A DNA stretch of 64,000 nucleotides, taken from contig OZ242168.1 in the NCBI GenBank assembly GCA_965205275.1, forward strand, positions 496,001 through 560,000. The letters run 5' to 3'. This DNA is from WTFY01 sp965205275 (lineage in GTDB: Bacteria > Pseudomonadota > Gammaproteobacteria > UBA4575). Position numbers and translations under genes: made by a program. Of this stretch, positions 55,149 to 63,972 are shown piece after piece (the first letter of the stretch is position 1; each line of letters opens with the position of its first letter). The notes below the pieces were generated by a model. It saw nothing but the letters and a program-made list of their open reading frames with translations. It had not been told where the DNA came from and made no database searches.

Positions 55149-56261
55149 ATGAAAATTCGAGATAAAGAAGTACTTATTCCTACAAGCATAGTGGGAAACT
55201 ATCCAAACCCACGTTGGTGGGATCAACTATGGGCGCATCATTTTACCGGAGACCAAGCATGTCCAGATGCGAAGGAGCGCGAAGCTTTGGAAGATGCAAT
55301 CACTAGTATGGCACATGACCAGGAAATGGCCGGGCTAGATATCATCTCGGATGGTCGCGTGCAAGGTGATAATTATGTCGATCAGATTGTGTATTACTAC
55401 CTGAAGCGTCTTGGATACAGTATGCATGGGGAATACCTTGCTACACCACTATATAGCGACTTGCACTCGGTAACATGTTATCAAGAAATAAAGCGATATG
55501 GCCCTATCATGATTCAACAGGCTAGAGCTCTGAAACGAGCTACAGACAAACCGATTAAAGTTCAATACACAGGTGTGCAGGCTTTGGCTCAGTGTACGAA
55601 CGATAAATATTACAAGTCTAGTTATGATCGTGCAATGGCAATCGCTGCAGCACTCAATGAAGAACTGCTTGAATTAGATGAAATGGGTGTGGACTTCATC
55701 CAATTGGATGAGTTTACATGGCCTTACTTTTTTGAGGACTGGGCGATTGAGGCATACAACCGCTGTGTTAGAGGTGTAAAAAATTCTAAGATCGTTACGC
55801 ATGTCTGTTGGGGAAATTACAAAGGCACATACGGGTATTACATGGAAGAGGGAGCTGAGGACTTTGATATCACTAAACGAAAAGGTGAAAACCCGAGTAA
55901 TCGAGCTGAGTCCATCATACCGAAGTGTTATGAGGCTAATTTGGATGTGATCAATATTGAAAATTGTGGGCGCGGCAAGGGTGAACTGGATGTTCTGAAA
56001 AAGCATCCGTTGCCAGATAACATGTATTTTTGGGCAGGCGTTATTGATATTAAGAGCACGATTGTAGAAACCGCTGATCAAGTCGCTGATCGCATTCGGA
56101 ATTTACTCAAGTATATTCCTGCCGATCGTCTTGGTGTAACAACCGATTGTGGCCTCATTCATTTTTGGCGCTACATTGCATATGAAAAAATGAGGGCTCT
56201 CGTAGAAGGTACTAGAATTGTTCGGGAGGAATTGCAACAGAAAGCTCAAAAGGCAGCGTAA
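55149..56261 (+). CDS. Epoxyalkane:coenzyme M transferase
   Basis: 370 residues, a single MetE C-terminal-like barrel. Zinc ligands as in the His-x-Cys-xn-Cys family: His218 and Cys220 in VTHVCWGNYKG, Cys334 in TTDCGLIHFW. The length and the position of Cys220 agree with XecA of Xanthobacter and EtnE of ethene degraders, as far as I remember them. Further blocks: SIVGNYPNPRWW, ISDGRVQGDNYVDQ, QLDEFTWPYF. The enzyme opens a short epoxide with the thiol of coenzyme M to give a hydroxyalkyl-CoM. True methionine synthases are twice as long or act on folate; the coenzyme M genes downstream decide the call. First gene of the operon, strong SD. Confidence 0.88.
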   Translation: MKIRDKEVLIPTSIVGNYPNPRWWDQLWAHHFTGDQACPDAKEREALEDAITSMAHDQEMAGLDIISDGRVQGDNYVDQIVYYYLKRLGYSMHGEYLATPLYSDLHSVTCYQEIKRYGPIMIQQARALKRATDKPIKVQYTGVQALAQCTNDKYYKSSYDRAMAIAAALNEELLELDEMGVDFIQLDEFTWPYFFEDWAIEAYNRCVRGVKNSKIVTHVCWGNYKGTYGYYMEEGAEDFDITKRKGENPSNRAESIIPKCYEANLDVINIENCGRGKGELDVLKKHPLPDNMYFWAGVIDIKSTIVETADQVADRIRNLLKYIPADRLGVTTDCGLIHFWRYIAYEKMRALVEGTRIVREELQQKAQKAA

Positions 56262-56298
56262 TCATTTGTAGAAACATGACAAAGGAGTTTTAAAGGAA

Positions 56299-56508
56299 AT
56301 GCCGGTTTTTACACTACACTGTCCAGACTGTGAACGAGAGTTCAAAGGAATGGTAATGACAGGGGCTAAAACTCCTGAAGTGTGGGTTTGCGTGGCATGT
56401 AAAAGTGACCGCGCAACTCCTGTCCATGAAGATCATCATTCTCATCCCTGGGTGAAAGATCCATGTGATCATGATTCTCATAAATCCTGTCCCTGTTGCG
56501 TGGTATGA
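56299..56508 (+). CDS. Small zinc-ribbon protein, 69 residues
   Basis: Two CxxC knuckles (CPDC near 9-12 and CVAC near 31-34) form a rubredoxin-like zinc ribbon of the FmdB type. A His-rich part follows (HEDHHSHPWVKDPCDHDSH) and the end is CPCCVV. So many Cys and His in so short a protein suggest metal binding or transfer; its place right after the zinc-dependent epoxide transferase hints at a helper for it. No family beyond zinc ribbon recognised. Overlaps the next gene by 4 bp. Confidence 0.75.
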   Translation: MPVFTLHCPDCEREFKGMVMTGAKTPEVWVCVACKSDRATPVHEDHHSHPWVKDPCDHDSHKSCPCCVV

Positions 56509-57458
56509 ATGTGTGTGCACTCTCCATTTCAACTTCGGAGAGTAAACTGACTAATATTGAAGTATTAGCTTCAATGGTCGAAAGTGGAAATTGTCTGGCA
56601 GTTGGCGGTGGATTGTCTTCACGCGAACCAATGGCACTAATCCGTTCAATTATCCGCAACAATGTTAATAATTTAACAGTTGTCGGTTCTGCTCATGGTA
56701 TCGACATTGATTTGCTATGTGGTGCCAACATTGTATCTGCATCGCAAGAGAGCTATGTAGGTTTTGAACAAGATTTTGGCATGGCGCAAAACTATCGGCA
56801 TGGTTGCGAAAGTGGAAAAATAGAAATACAAGACAATTGTTGTTATACGCTGGTGCAACAACTTCGTGCCTCGATTCAAGGTTTGCCGTTTATGCTTATA
56901 CAATCTGTACGTGGCACCGATTTTGAAAAAATTCATCCAAGGTATAAAACGATACAGTGCCCTTATTCTGGAGAGGATGTATTAGTTGTTCCTCCTCTCA
57001 CGCCAGATGTTGCAATTCTTCACGCTCAGTATGCTGACTCTCATGGTAATTTGAGAATTGAAGGCCCTCCTGTCGTTGATTTGCTATTTGCGCAAGCATC
57101 CAAAAAAGTATTAGCAACTGTGGAGAAAATTGTAACGAACGAGGAATTGCAACAACTGGGCGGTGCAAATATTCCTTATTTTTACGTGACAAATTTTGCA
57201 GAAGTGCCAATGGGTGCTCATCCGACTGCTTGTTATCCTTTTTATGCATACGATCGTGAGCATACAAAACTGTACATGTCTGCTGCTAAAGAAGGGCCAG
57301 CTGAATTCCGAGATAAATATTTAAAGCATTTTGTTTATGAATGTGAAAGTCATGACGAATATCTTGATCGAATTGGTGGAGAAAACACGAAATCAAGATT
57401 ATCGAGTTGGAAAGAGTCAAATGATGCCTGGATGGAGTTATACAAGGAAAGTGCATAA
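56505..57458 (+). CDS. CoA-transferase-like alpha subunit (GctA/IpdA type)
   Basis: About 317 residues from ATG 56505 (a TTG at 56496 is also possible). Family I CoA-transferase fold: AVGGGLSSREPMALIRSIIR, GANIVSASQESYVGFEQDFG, VLVVPPLTPDVAILHAQYAD then SHGNLRIEGP and a C-terminal YLDRIGG region. It pairs with the beta-type subunit that starts 2 bp after it. Relatives transfer CoA between acids (glutaconate) or, in IpdAB, hydrolyse a ring CoA ester. A role after epoxide opening is inferred from the operon. Confidence 0.82.
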   Translation: MNVCALSISTSESKLTNIEVLASMVESGNCLAVGGGLSSREPMALIRSIIRNNVNNLTVVGSAHGIDIDLLCGANIVSASQESYVGFEQDFGMAQNYRHGCESGKIEIQDNCCYTLVQQLRASIQGLPFMLIQSVRGTDFEKIHPRYKTIQCPYSGEDVLVVPPLTPDVAILHAQYADSHGNLRIEGPPVVDLLFAQASKKVLATVEKIVTNEELQQLGGANIPYFYVTNFAEVPMGAHPTACYPFYAYDREHTKLYMSAAKEGPAEFRDKYLKHFVYECESHDEYLDRIGGENTKSRLSSWKESNDAWMELYKESA

Positions 57459-57460
57459 AC

Positions 57461-58315
57461 ATGGAAAAGAGCTGCACATTAGGCGAGTTACTCATCGATC
57501 AATTAGCGCGAACAGTTGAAGACAACACATTAGTGTTCCATGGCTTCGGATCGCCTTTAGTTCAAATTGCATTGCATGTTGCCAAACGGGTATACACTCC
57601 TAATTTAGTGCTGGTAGCAGGTGCTACCTATGGTGTCAATCCAGACCCTCCTTTTATAGCACCCACGACTAACGACTGGGTGCATGATCGAAATTCCGAA
57701 TGTCATTTGAGTATTGGAGAGTTATTTGATTTGTCTGCGAGTGGACGTTTGGGAAGAATGTTTTTATCCGGTCTGCAAATTGACCGGTGGGGTAATACCA
57801 ACGTTACTCGAATGGGGCGTAAAACCTTAAATCTAAAACTGCCAGGCGGCGGCGGTGCCTGCAACTTATCGTGTAATACAAAATATATTACCTTGTGGAC
57901 TGCTGCGCATCGTGCAGAACCTATAAAAGGTAAGCGTCGCTATCGAATTGTCTCGCAGTGTGACTACATTACCGGTTTTGGGCACAGGAATACAGATGGA
58001 GTCACACGACAGCAACTTGGATACCGAGGTAACGGGCCGCAGTGGCTGGTAACTGACTTGGGTGTTTTCGACTTCGATAATGATGGGAATTTACGTTTAG
58101 ATTCCCTATATCCCCATACTTCAGTAGAAGAGGTCCTGGAAAATACAGAATTTGAGCCAAAAATCAAAAAAGAACTTAAAACAGTTTCGCTTCCTTCGTT
58201 TGAAGTGCTTTCGATAATTCGCAATCTGGATCCTCTTCGAATACATGAAAGGGAGTTATTACCTAGGGATTGTTCTGTGATATTAAATGTAGGTAAGCAT
58301 GCAGCAATCTGTTGA
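57461..58315 (+). CDS. CoA-transferase-like beta subunit (GctB/IpdB type) without evident catalytic Glu
   Basis: 284 residues: LDLSASGRLGRMFLSGLQID-like text preceding RWGNTNVTR, KLPGGGGACNLS, TDLGVFDFDNDGNLRLDSLY and TSVEEVLENTEF match the beta subunit closely. In GctB-type enzymes the catalytic Glu follows a LVLV strand (for example FEAG). Here that place reads LVLVAGATYG, so Glu appears to be absent, as in the IpdAB hydrolase group. The pair may therefore be a hydrolase or lyase and not a CoA transferase. Its end overlaps the next gene by 17 bp. Confidence 0.8.
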   Translation: MEKSCTLGELLIDQLARTVEDNTLVFHGFGSPLVQIALHVAKRVYTPNLVLVAGATYGVNPDPPFIAPTTNDWVHDRNSECHLSIGELFDLSASGRLGRMFLSGLQIDRWGNTNVTRMGRKTLNLKLPGGGGACNLSCNTKYITLWTAAHRAEPIKGKRRYRIVSQCDYITGFGHRNTDGVTRQQLGYRGNGPQWLVTDLGVFDFDNDGNLRLDSLYPHTSVEEVLENTEFEPKIKKELKTVSLPSFEVLSIIRNLDPLRIHERELLPRDCSVILNVGKHAAIC

Positions 58316-59243
58316 ACATATATCTGAAAATAAAAATCAATCAGATTCTTTGATGAGGTATCGAGATAAATTAAATGTAGTTCCAATACCTTATCGGGGA
58401 ACTAGTGTTCAGAAATATGCAGGAGAAATGACTGAAAAAGCGATTCAATCAGCCTTACTAGGAAAAGAAGCATATCGTCGTACCGAATTCATCGTACTTA
58501 GAGGAAGTGATAACAAAAACGCTGTTGTCGCTATTCAGAAATCTGGCTATGAACCACTATTTTCAGCTATAACTCATGTTGAAGTACTAGGACTTCCAGA
58601 TAAGTGCGCTTATATAAAAGATAGTAGTGTGGATTGTGCTAATCGGTCTGCTTTGGCGGAACTCGCTTTTCGCAATCAAATTGGAAAGGATCAAATATGT
58701 ATTGCTGAAGGCAAGTACGATCATATAAATTTCATATATCGGCCTGATCCACTTGTGTTGCAAATTTTGGAAGTTGAGCCACCGTCACCTCCTAAACTAT
58801 ATAGCATGGTAAAACAGGTATTAGGGTATGCTGATTTACCGCCTATTCGGGTTGAACTGAAAACAATCGATGTAAGGAAATTATGTAGCAGTGTAGATCC
58901 TGAATGCTATTTGTTGCCTTGTAGATCCGGAGGAATGGATCAGCTTGAAAAACCAGTGTATTTCCTGGATGAGCGTCCCAAGCAGCGCCAAAACTGGGTT
59001 TTGATCGGTTGTGAAAGAAGCCTTCAATTTCATCGACACTACTATGGTGATGAGCCACCACGTGTTGAGATGTGTCCCCATAAGCTCAAATCAATTGACG
59101 GCGAACCTACCATATTAAAGTGTTGTTTGCTTGAATTTGATATTGAGAGAGAAGGTAACACGATGGTTGTTCCATGGGGCGCTGATCTTGCAATGGTAGA
59201 ACAAGCAGTGCAAGAACTTTCGAGCGAGGTTGAGTATGTTTAA
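58299..59243 (+). CDS. Unknown protein of the coenzyme M operon, 314 residues
   Basis: I do not recognise a family. It is soluble, without signal or membrane segment. Visible traits: PIPYRGTSVQKYAGEMTEKA near the N-terminus, FIYRPDPLVLQILEVEPPSP in the middle, at least nine cysteines including CYLLPCRSGG, MCPHKLKSIDG and LKCCLLEFDI, and a conserved-looking VPWGADLAMVEQAV end. Placed between the CoA-transferase-like pair and phosphosulfolactate synthase and overlapping both neighbours, it is very likely part of the pathway. It could supply a step not covered by the known enzymes, such as the decarboxylation or reduction in coenzyme M synthesis, or a dehydrogenase-like step of hydroxyalkyl-CoM. 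All of this is inference from position. Confidence 0.8.
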   Translation: MQQSVEHISENKNQSDSLMRYRDKLNVVPIPYRGTSVQKYAGEMTEKAIQSALLGKEAYRRTEFIVLRGSDNKNAVVAIQKSGYEPLFSAITHVEVLGLPDKCAYIKDSSVDCANRSALAELAFRNQIGKDQICIAEGKYDHINFIYRPDPLVLQILEVEPPSPPKLYSMVKQVLGYADLPPIRVELKTIDVRKLCSSVDPECYLLPCRSGGMDQLEKPVYFLDERPKQRQNWVLIGCERSLQFHRHYYGDEPPRVEMCPHKLKSIDGEPTILKCCLLEFDIEREGNTMVVPWGADLAMVEQAVQELSSEVEYV

Positions 59244-60102
59244 GTCTGCCTGGGATGGAATTCAAGTAATTAGTGATTCCATGAAAGAACGTGTAGAGCG
59301 GCCCAAAAACATTGGCATGACTATGGTAATTGATACGTATTTGGGGCTGCAAATGTTGCGTGATGTACTGCAAACATCAAATAAGTATATTGACCACTGG
59401 AAATGCAGTTATGGAGTATCTGCAGTTATGCCCGCTAACATACTCCATCAAAAACTCGAGATGCTGAGTGAATATAACATCAATACATTTCCCGGGGGAA
59501 CGTTACTAGAGGCAGCTGTTATCCAGAAAAATTGTCAATCGTATATGGTGAGGGCTAAAGAAATTGGATTTCATTCAGTTGAAATTTCCGATGGGACAAT
59601 AACATTGCCAAGTGTGCGAAGACGTAACGCAATTTTGTGTGCACTAGAGAACGGATTGATTCCAATTACCGAGGTTGGCAAAAAAGATCCCACGAAGCAG
59701 CCAAGTCCTGATGAACTTGCTGATCAAATTCTGCAAGACCTATATTGGGGTGCTGAATATGTAATTGTAGATGCAAGAGAATCTGGATGTGGAATCGGTA
59801 TATTTGATCAGCAGGGTGACTTGAAAATGGATGTATTTAGGAAAATTTCATCGGCCATTGGAAAGAAAATAGAAAAAGTTATTTGGGAAGCACCGTTAAA
59901 AAAACAACAAGTCGCTGTTATAAAACAAATAGGACCAAACGCAAATTTGGGAAATGTCAATCCAATGGATATTCTGTCGTTGGAATCTTTGCGGTTAGGC
60001 CTTCAACATGAATCTTTGCAGGAAGTTGCAGACGAATCTGCAGAAAGTGGTAGGTGGAATCCAGAAGCAATCGAATCTACTGATGAAAAGAAAACTGCCT
60101 GA
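59236..60102 (+). CDS. Phosphosulfolactate synthase (ComA/XcbB type)
   Basis: About 288 residues from ATG 59236, overlapping the previous gene. ComA-type TIM barrel: GMTMVIDTYLGLQMLRDVL, YIDHWKCSYGVSAVMP, NINTFPGGTLLEAAVIQ, HSVEISDGTITLP, TEVGKKDPTKQPSPDEL and YVIVDARESGCGIGIFDQQG. It adds sulfite to phosphoenolpyruvate to give phosphosulfolactate, the first step of coenzyme M synthesis. The C-terminal tail of about 25 acidic residues is extra. Confidence 0.93.
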   Translation: MFKSAWDGIQVISDSMKERVERPKNIGMTMVIDTYLGLQMLRDVLQTSNKYIDHWKCSYGVSAVMPANILHQKLEMLSEYNINTFPGGTLLEAAVIQKNCQSYMVRAKEIGFHSVEISDGTITLPSVRRRNAILCALENGLIPITEVGKKDPTKQPSPDELADQILQDLYWGAEYVIVDARESGCGIGIFDQQGDLKMDVFRKISSAIGKKIEKVIWEAPLKKQQVAVIKQIGPNANLGNVNPMDILSLESLRLGLQHESLQEVADESAESGRWNPEAIESTDEKKTA

Positions 60103-60116
60103 GAATTAAAAAGAAA

Positions 60117-61634
60117 ATGAGAGAAGTACTCCCAGGTTCCGATATGGCGTTGTGCATTGATGGCCGCTTATCACAACCTCCGGAAGAGGTATTGGTTACA
60201 AGTGCATTCACACAAGAGCTTCATGAGCAGCTATGGTTATTAGAAGAAATGAATTGGGTGGATATGGCGCATGTAATCAGCTTAATAGAAGCCGGTGTCA
60301 TAGAGAAAAGGGTTGGAGCTGACTTGTTGAATGCATTATGTAATTTGCAAGAAAATCCAACAGATTTTAAGCCAGATCCCATGTGCGGTGATCTATTTAC
60401 AAATAGAGAAGTATGGTTAGAGCAACATTCTAGTTCAGTGGGATGGCTGTGCGCAGGAAGAGCACGTAGAGAAGGCACTACAGTATCTTATCATTTAACA
60501 ATAAAGAAGTTTTTACTCAAGTTGGCAGATGAGATATCAGAGCTAACACACGTAATGTTGAAGCAAGCTGCATCTCACAGCGCATCAATCATGCCTGATT
60601 ACACGTATATGCAGGCAGGACAACCGACATCATTTGGACATTATATACTTTCATTTGTATTCATGCTTATGCGTGACCTTGAACGCATAGAGTCTCTCTA
60701 TGACAGAGTTAATTGTTGTCCGGCTGGATGTGGAGGTATTAACGGATCAACTTTGTCGATTGATAGAGAAAAATTAGCAACATTATTAGGCTTTGCCAAG
60801 CCCGTCATGCATACAAGAGATGCAATGTGGCAATCCGATATTTCTATTGAAGTAGTATCAACATTAACTTCTATTTTTATTACTCTAGATCGATTAAGTG
60901 AAGACTTGCTCTATTTTGTTACGAAAGAGTTTGATTACATTGAATTACAAGATGCTCATTCAAGAGCAAGCAAGATCATGCCCCAGAAAAAAAATCCTTA
61001 TGGGCTAACGTATATTCGTGCACTGACAAATAAGGTGATTGGAATACAAAATATGGTTGTTGTGACACAACGCACACCAACAGGGCAAATTGATAATCGC
61101 TTATTCGTATATGGTGAAATTTCAACTGCTATCAATATGGGTATAGAAGGAATATGTTTGTTAACCAAAATATTAGAAGGATTGAAATTTAACACAACAA
61201 GTGCACTCAATAGAGTAAAAGAAAGTTTTTCTATGGCTACAGAATTAGCTGAATTAATTTCGATTGAAAATAATTTAGATTATAGAACTGCACATAAGAT
61301 TGTTGGAAAGATTGTTCGTAAGTTTTTACAGTCTAATAAATATTTATCTGGGCTAACAGAATTAGAGTTAAACGAAGTTGCAAACGATGTAATAGGCCGT
61401 TCAATATCATGTCCTAAGCATATATTTGAGGCATTGAGTTCACCGGATGCTGCTATCGAGAAAAAGTCTGGTTTGGGTGGCACATCTAAAGTCAGAGTAA
61501 ATGAGATGATCGAACATAATAAAGGTGAGGTAAATTATTATCAGAGTTGGATAAATAATGAACGGGAAAAAATAAAACAAGCACAAAGTGCATTATTAAA
61601 ACATACAGAAAATATAATAAATCAAGCTCAATGA
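60117..61634 (+). CDS. Aspartase/fumarase-superfamily lyase, argininosuccinate-lyase-like (XcbC type)
   Basis: 505 residues. Superfamily blocks: MQAGQPTSFGHYILS, CCPAGCGGINGSTLSIDRE and the flexible-loop signature ASKIMPQKKNPYG (Ala284-Ser285-Lys286). The usual GSSxMPxKxNP has a second Ser where Lys286 stands; Ser285 is kept. In Xanthobacter a member of this superfamily (XcbC1) removes phosphate from phosphosulfolactate to give sulfoacrylate. The position directly after the synthase gene supports that role and speaks against arginine synthesis, for which no other genes are near. The stop overlaps the next start (ATGA). Confidence 0.86.
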   Translation: MREVLPGSDMALCIDGRLSQPPEEVLVTSAFTQELHEQLWLLEEMNWVDMAHVISLIEAGVIEKRVGADLLNALCNLQENPTDFKPDPMCGDLFTNREVWLEQHSSSVGWLCAGRARREGTTVSYHLTIKKFLLKLADEISELTHVMLKQAASHSASIMPDYTYMQAGQPTSFGHYILSFVFMLMRDLERIESLYDRVNCCPAGCGGINGSTLSIDREKLATLLGFAKPVMHTRDAMWQSDISIEVVSTLTSIFITLDRLSEDLLYFVTKEFDYIELQDAHSRASKIMPQKKNPYGLTYIRALTNKVIGIQNMVVVTQRTPTGQIDNRLFVYGEISTAINMGIEGICLLTKILEGLKFNTTSALNRVKESFSMATELAELISIENNLDYRTAHKIVGKIVRKFLQSNKYLSGLTELELNEVANDVIGRSISCPKHIFEALSSPDAAIEKKSGLGGTSKVRVNEMIEHNKGEVNYYQSWINNEREKIKQAQSALLKHTENIINQAQ

Positions 61635-62983
61635 CTTCACTATTTTTAGAATCTTCTATTTACCAAAATTCTTGGAGCACAGAATCTCTTCGTAAAATTT
61701 TTGATGAAAAAGCAAGAATTAGAATTTGGTTAGAAATATTAACTGTATTAGCTGAAGTTCAATCAAAATTTAATTTGATACCAGAAACAGCTGGAAACTC
61801 AATTAAGAAATTTTGTAATGAAGTAACAATTGATGATGAGTTTCTTAATGATACAAAAATAGGATTCGAACAAAGTGGACACTCTATGCAAGGATTCATA
61901 GATGCTTTAACAAAACGTGGCAACGAAGATGTAAAAAATTGGCTATATTATGGTGCTACTGTCCAAGATGTAACAGATACCTGGTTTTCAATCGTTTTAA
62001 GAGAGGCTCGTGAGCAGTTTCTTTTAGATTTAAATGCGGTATGTTTAACGGCTAAGAATCTTATAAGTGAACATCGCGATACTATTATGCCAGGACGTAC
62101 ACATGGTCAACACGGCTTGCCTATAACGTTTGGATTTAAAGTTGCAGGCTGGGCGTGTGAACTCGATCGTCATCGAACTCGATTATCGCAGTTAGGTAAT
62201 CGAATGGACGAGGGGCAATTATGTGGAGGTGTTGGGTCGCTGTCATCATTCGATATTCATGGTTTGGAGATACAAAAGGAATTTTGTAATCATCTTGGAT
62301 TGCGTGAACCCATCATGTCATGGACTTCTAGTCGAGATGTATTTGCAGAGTGGGGTCAAATATTAGTACTTATTACTGGAACTGCAGATCGTATTGGTCA
62401 TGAGGTTTATAACCTTCAACGCACAGAAATAGCTGAACTTATTGAGAATTCGCCTATAGAAACTGTAGGTAGCATTACAATGCCTCATAAACAAAATCCA
62501 GAAATTTCAGAACATCTGGGTACGCTTGCAAGAGTCGTTCGTCACAATTCTGCAATTCTACTTGAAGGGTTGGTAAATGATCATGAACGAGATGGTCGGT
62601 CTTGGAAAAGTGAGTGGCATGTCTTACCGCTTATAACATTGGTATCGGGTAAAGCTTTAGAACTCCTTAAGTCAATACTATCGAATCTAGATGTACGTGT
62701 AGAGCAAATGCAAAAAAATTTAGAACTTAGTCGTGAGCAAATATTTTCAGAAGGTGTAATGCTGGCATTAGCTAAAAAGCTGGGGAAAAACCAAGCTCAA
62801 AAAATAGTATTCCAAGAAGCAAAATCTGCACGTGAAAAAGGAAAATCTTTCAAGGAGTCTATTTTAAATAATCCTGAAGTTTTGTCGAATTTAAGTAGAA
62901 ACAATATTGAAGATATATTCAACTATAATAATCGTCTGGGTTTATGTGATACGTTAGTTGATAGAGTGCTTGATAAAATATGA
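61631..62983 (+). CDS. Aspartase/fumarase-superfamily lyase, adenylosuccinate-lyase-like (XcbD type)
   Basis: 450 residues with YYGATVQDVTDTWFS near 106, PGRTHGQHGLPITFGFK near 154, and the signature GSITMPHKQNPEISEHLG at about 280. It is closest to the adenylosuccinate lyase/carboxymuconate cycloisomerase branch. As second superfamily member in the operon it fits XcbD, thought to act on sulfoacrylate or the next intermediate. A purine function is unlikely in this context. Overlaps both neighbours by 4 bp. Confidence 0.84.
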   Translation: MTSLFLESSIYQNSWSTESLRKIFDEKARIRIWLEILTVLAEVQSKFNLIPETAGNSIKKFCNEVTIDDEFLNDTKIGFEQSGHSMQGFIDALTKRGNEDVKNWLYYGATVQDVTDTWFSIVLREAREQFLLDLNAVCLTAKNLISEHRDTIMPGRTHGQHGLPITFGFKVAGWACELDRHRTRLSQLGNRMDEGQLCGGVGSLSSFDIHGLEIQKEFCNHLGLREPIMSWTSSRDVFAEWGQILVLITGTADRIGHEVYNLQRTEIAELIENSPIETVGSITMPHKQNPEISEHLGTLARVVRHNSAILLEGLVNDHERDGRSWKSEWHVLPLITLVSGKALELLKSILSNLDVRVEQMQKNLELSREQIFSEGVMLALAKKLGKNQAQKIVFQEAKSAREKGKSFKESILNNPEVLSNLSRNNIEDIFNYNNRLGLCDTLVDRVLDKI

Positions 62984-63972
62984 ATACTCAAGCACTCACA
63001 TCACATGATTTTAATATATTTCATCGTTGTGAACTTGCTAGATTCCCTACGCCATTGCAGCGGTTTAAAAAATTAGAAAAAAATACCAATAGCATTGAAC
63101 TATGGGTTAAACGTGATGATTTGATTAGCTTTGGTTTTGGAGGAAACAAAATTAGAGCACTTGAGTATATAGTCGCAGACGCTTTAAAGCGCCAATCAAA
63201 AACATTAATTACAGGCGCAGGTGTGCAATCAAATCACGTGCGTGCAACAGCAGCAGTGGCTGCTTATCTAAATCTAAAGTGCATTGCCATATATTGGGGA
63301 AACCCACCTGAAGATATAAAAGGTAACTATTATCTTACAAAAATGTTGGATGCTGAGATTCGATTTACGAATAACAGTGAACGTAGTTCAGTTGACACAA
63401 TGTTACGTTTTGTTGAACAGGAACTGATGCACGGAGGTGGACTTCCTTATTTAATACCTCGTGGGGGAGCATGTGCATTAGGAGTAATTGCCCATATGTT
63501 TGCTGCACAGGAACTTTTTGAGCAATGTGAAAGCGAAAGTATTAAAGCTGATCTTGTAACGCTTGCAGTTGGGTCAGGTGGAACTATTGCTGGTTGGATT
63601 CTTGCGCAGATTTTATATAAACATCCTTGGCGTATCGAAGGTTTTACTGTTAGTCGACCCTCTTCAGAGTTGAAAGATATTATTCAAAACTTAGTGCAAG
63701 AAGCAGCTGCGTTATTAAATGTAACAATAAATATTAATTTCGATCAAATCGTAATTCATGATGGATACATTGGTGATGGATATGGAATACCAAGTGTTAA
63801 AGGGGACAACGCGATCAAAGAGATTGCAATACAACAAGGAGTTTTTTTTGACCCAGTTTACACAGGAAAAGCGTTTGCTGGATTTCTGGAACATGTAAAG
63901 AATGGTTATTATAAAGACATTCATACTGTAGTGTTTTTACATACAGGAGGAGAGCCGACTCTATTCGTATGA
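62980..63972 (+). CDS. PLP enzyme of the D-cysteine desulfhydrase/ACC deaminase family (XcbE type)
   Basis: 330 residues, fold-type II. The PLP lysine is Lys57 in FGFGGNKIRALEY; the phosphate and substrate loop GAGVQSNHVRATAAVAA follows at about 80-96; AVGSGGTIAGW and VFLHTGGEPTLFV are family marks. In the bacterial coenzyme M route a PLP enzyme of this kind brings in the thiol sulfur from cysteine. ACC deaminase or D-cysteine desulfhydrase would be the call outside this context. Overlaps the previous gene by 4 bp and the next start by 4 bp. Confidence 0.87.
   Translation: MNTQALTSHDFNIFHRCELARFPTPLQRFKKLEKNTNSIELWVKRDDLISFGFGGNKIRALEYIVADALKRQSKTLITGAGVQSNHVRATAAVAAYLNLKCIAIYWGNPPEDIKGNYYLTKMLDAEIRFTNNSERSSVDTMLRFVEQELMHGGGLPYLIPRGGACALGVIAHMFAAQELFEQCESESIKADLVTLAVGSGGTIAGWILAQILYKHPWRIEGFTVSRPSSELKDIIQNLVQEAAALLNVTININFDQIVIHDGYIGDGYGIPSVKGDNAIKEIAIQQGVFFDPVYTGKAFAGFLEHVKNGYYKDIHTVVFLHTGGEPTLFV

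Noticed and set aside
55149..56261. Cobalamin-independent methionine synthase (MetE) or its core-only form
   Set aside because: Length, zinc-ligand spacing and the coenzyme M genes in the same operon fit epoxyalkane:CoM transferase better.
60117..62983. Argininosuccinate lyase plus adenylosuccinate lyase as arginine and purine genes
   Set aside because: No other arginine or purine genes are near, the loop signatures are altered, and both sit in the coenzyme M order.
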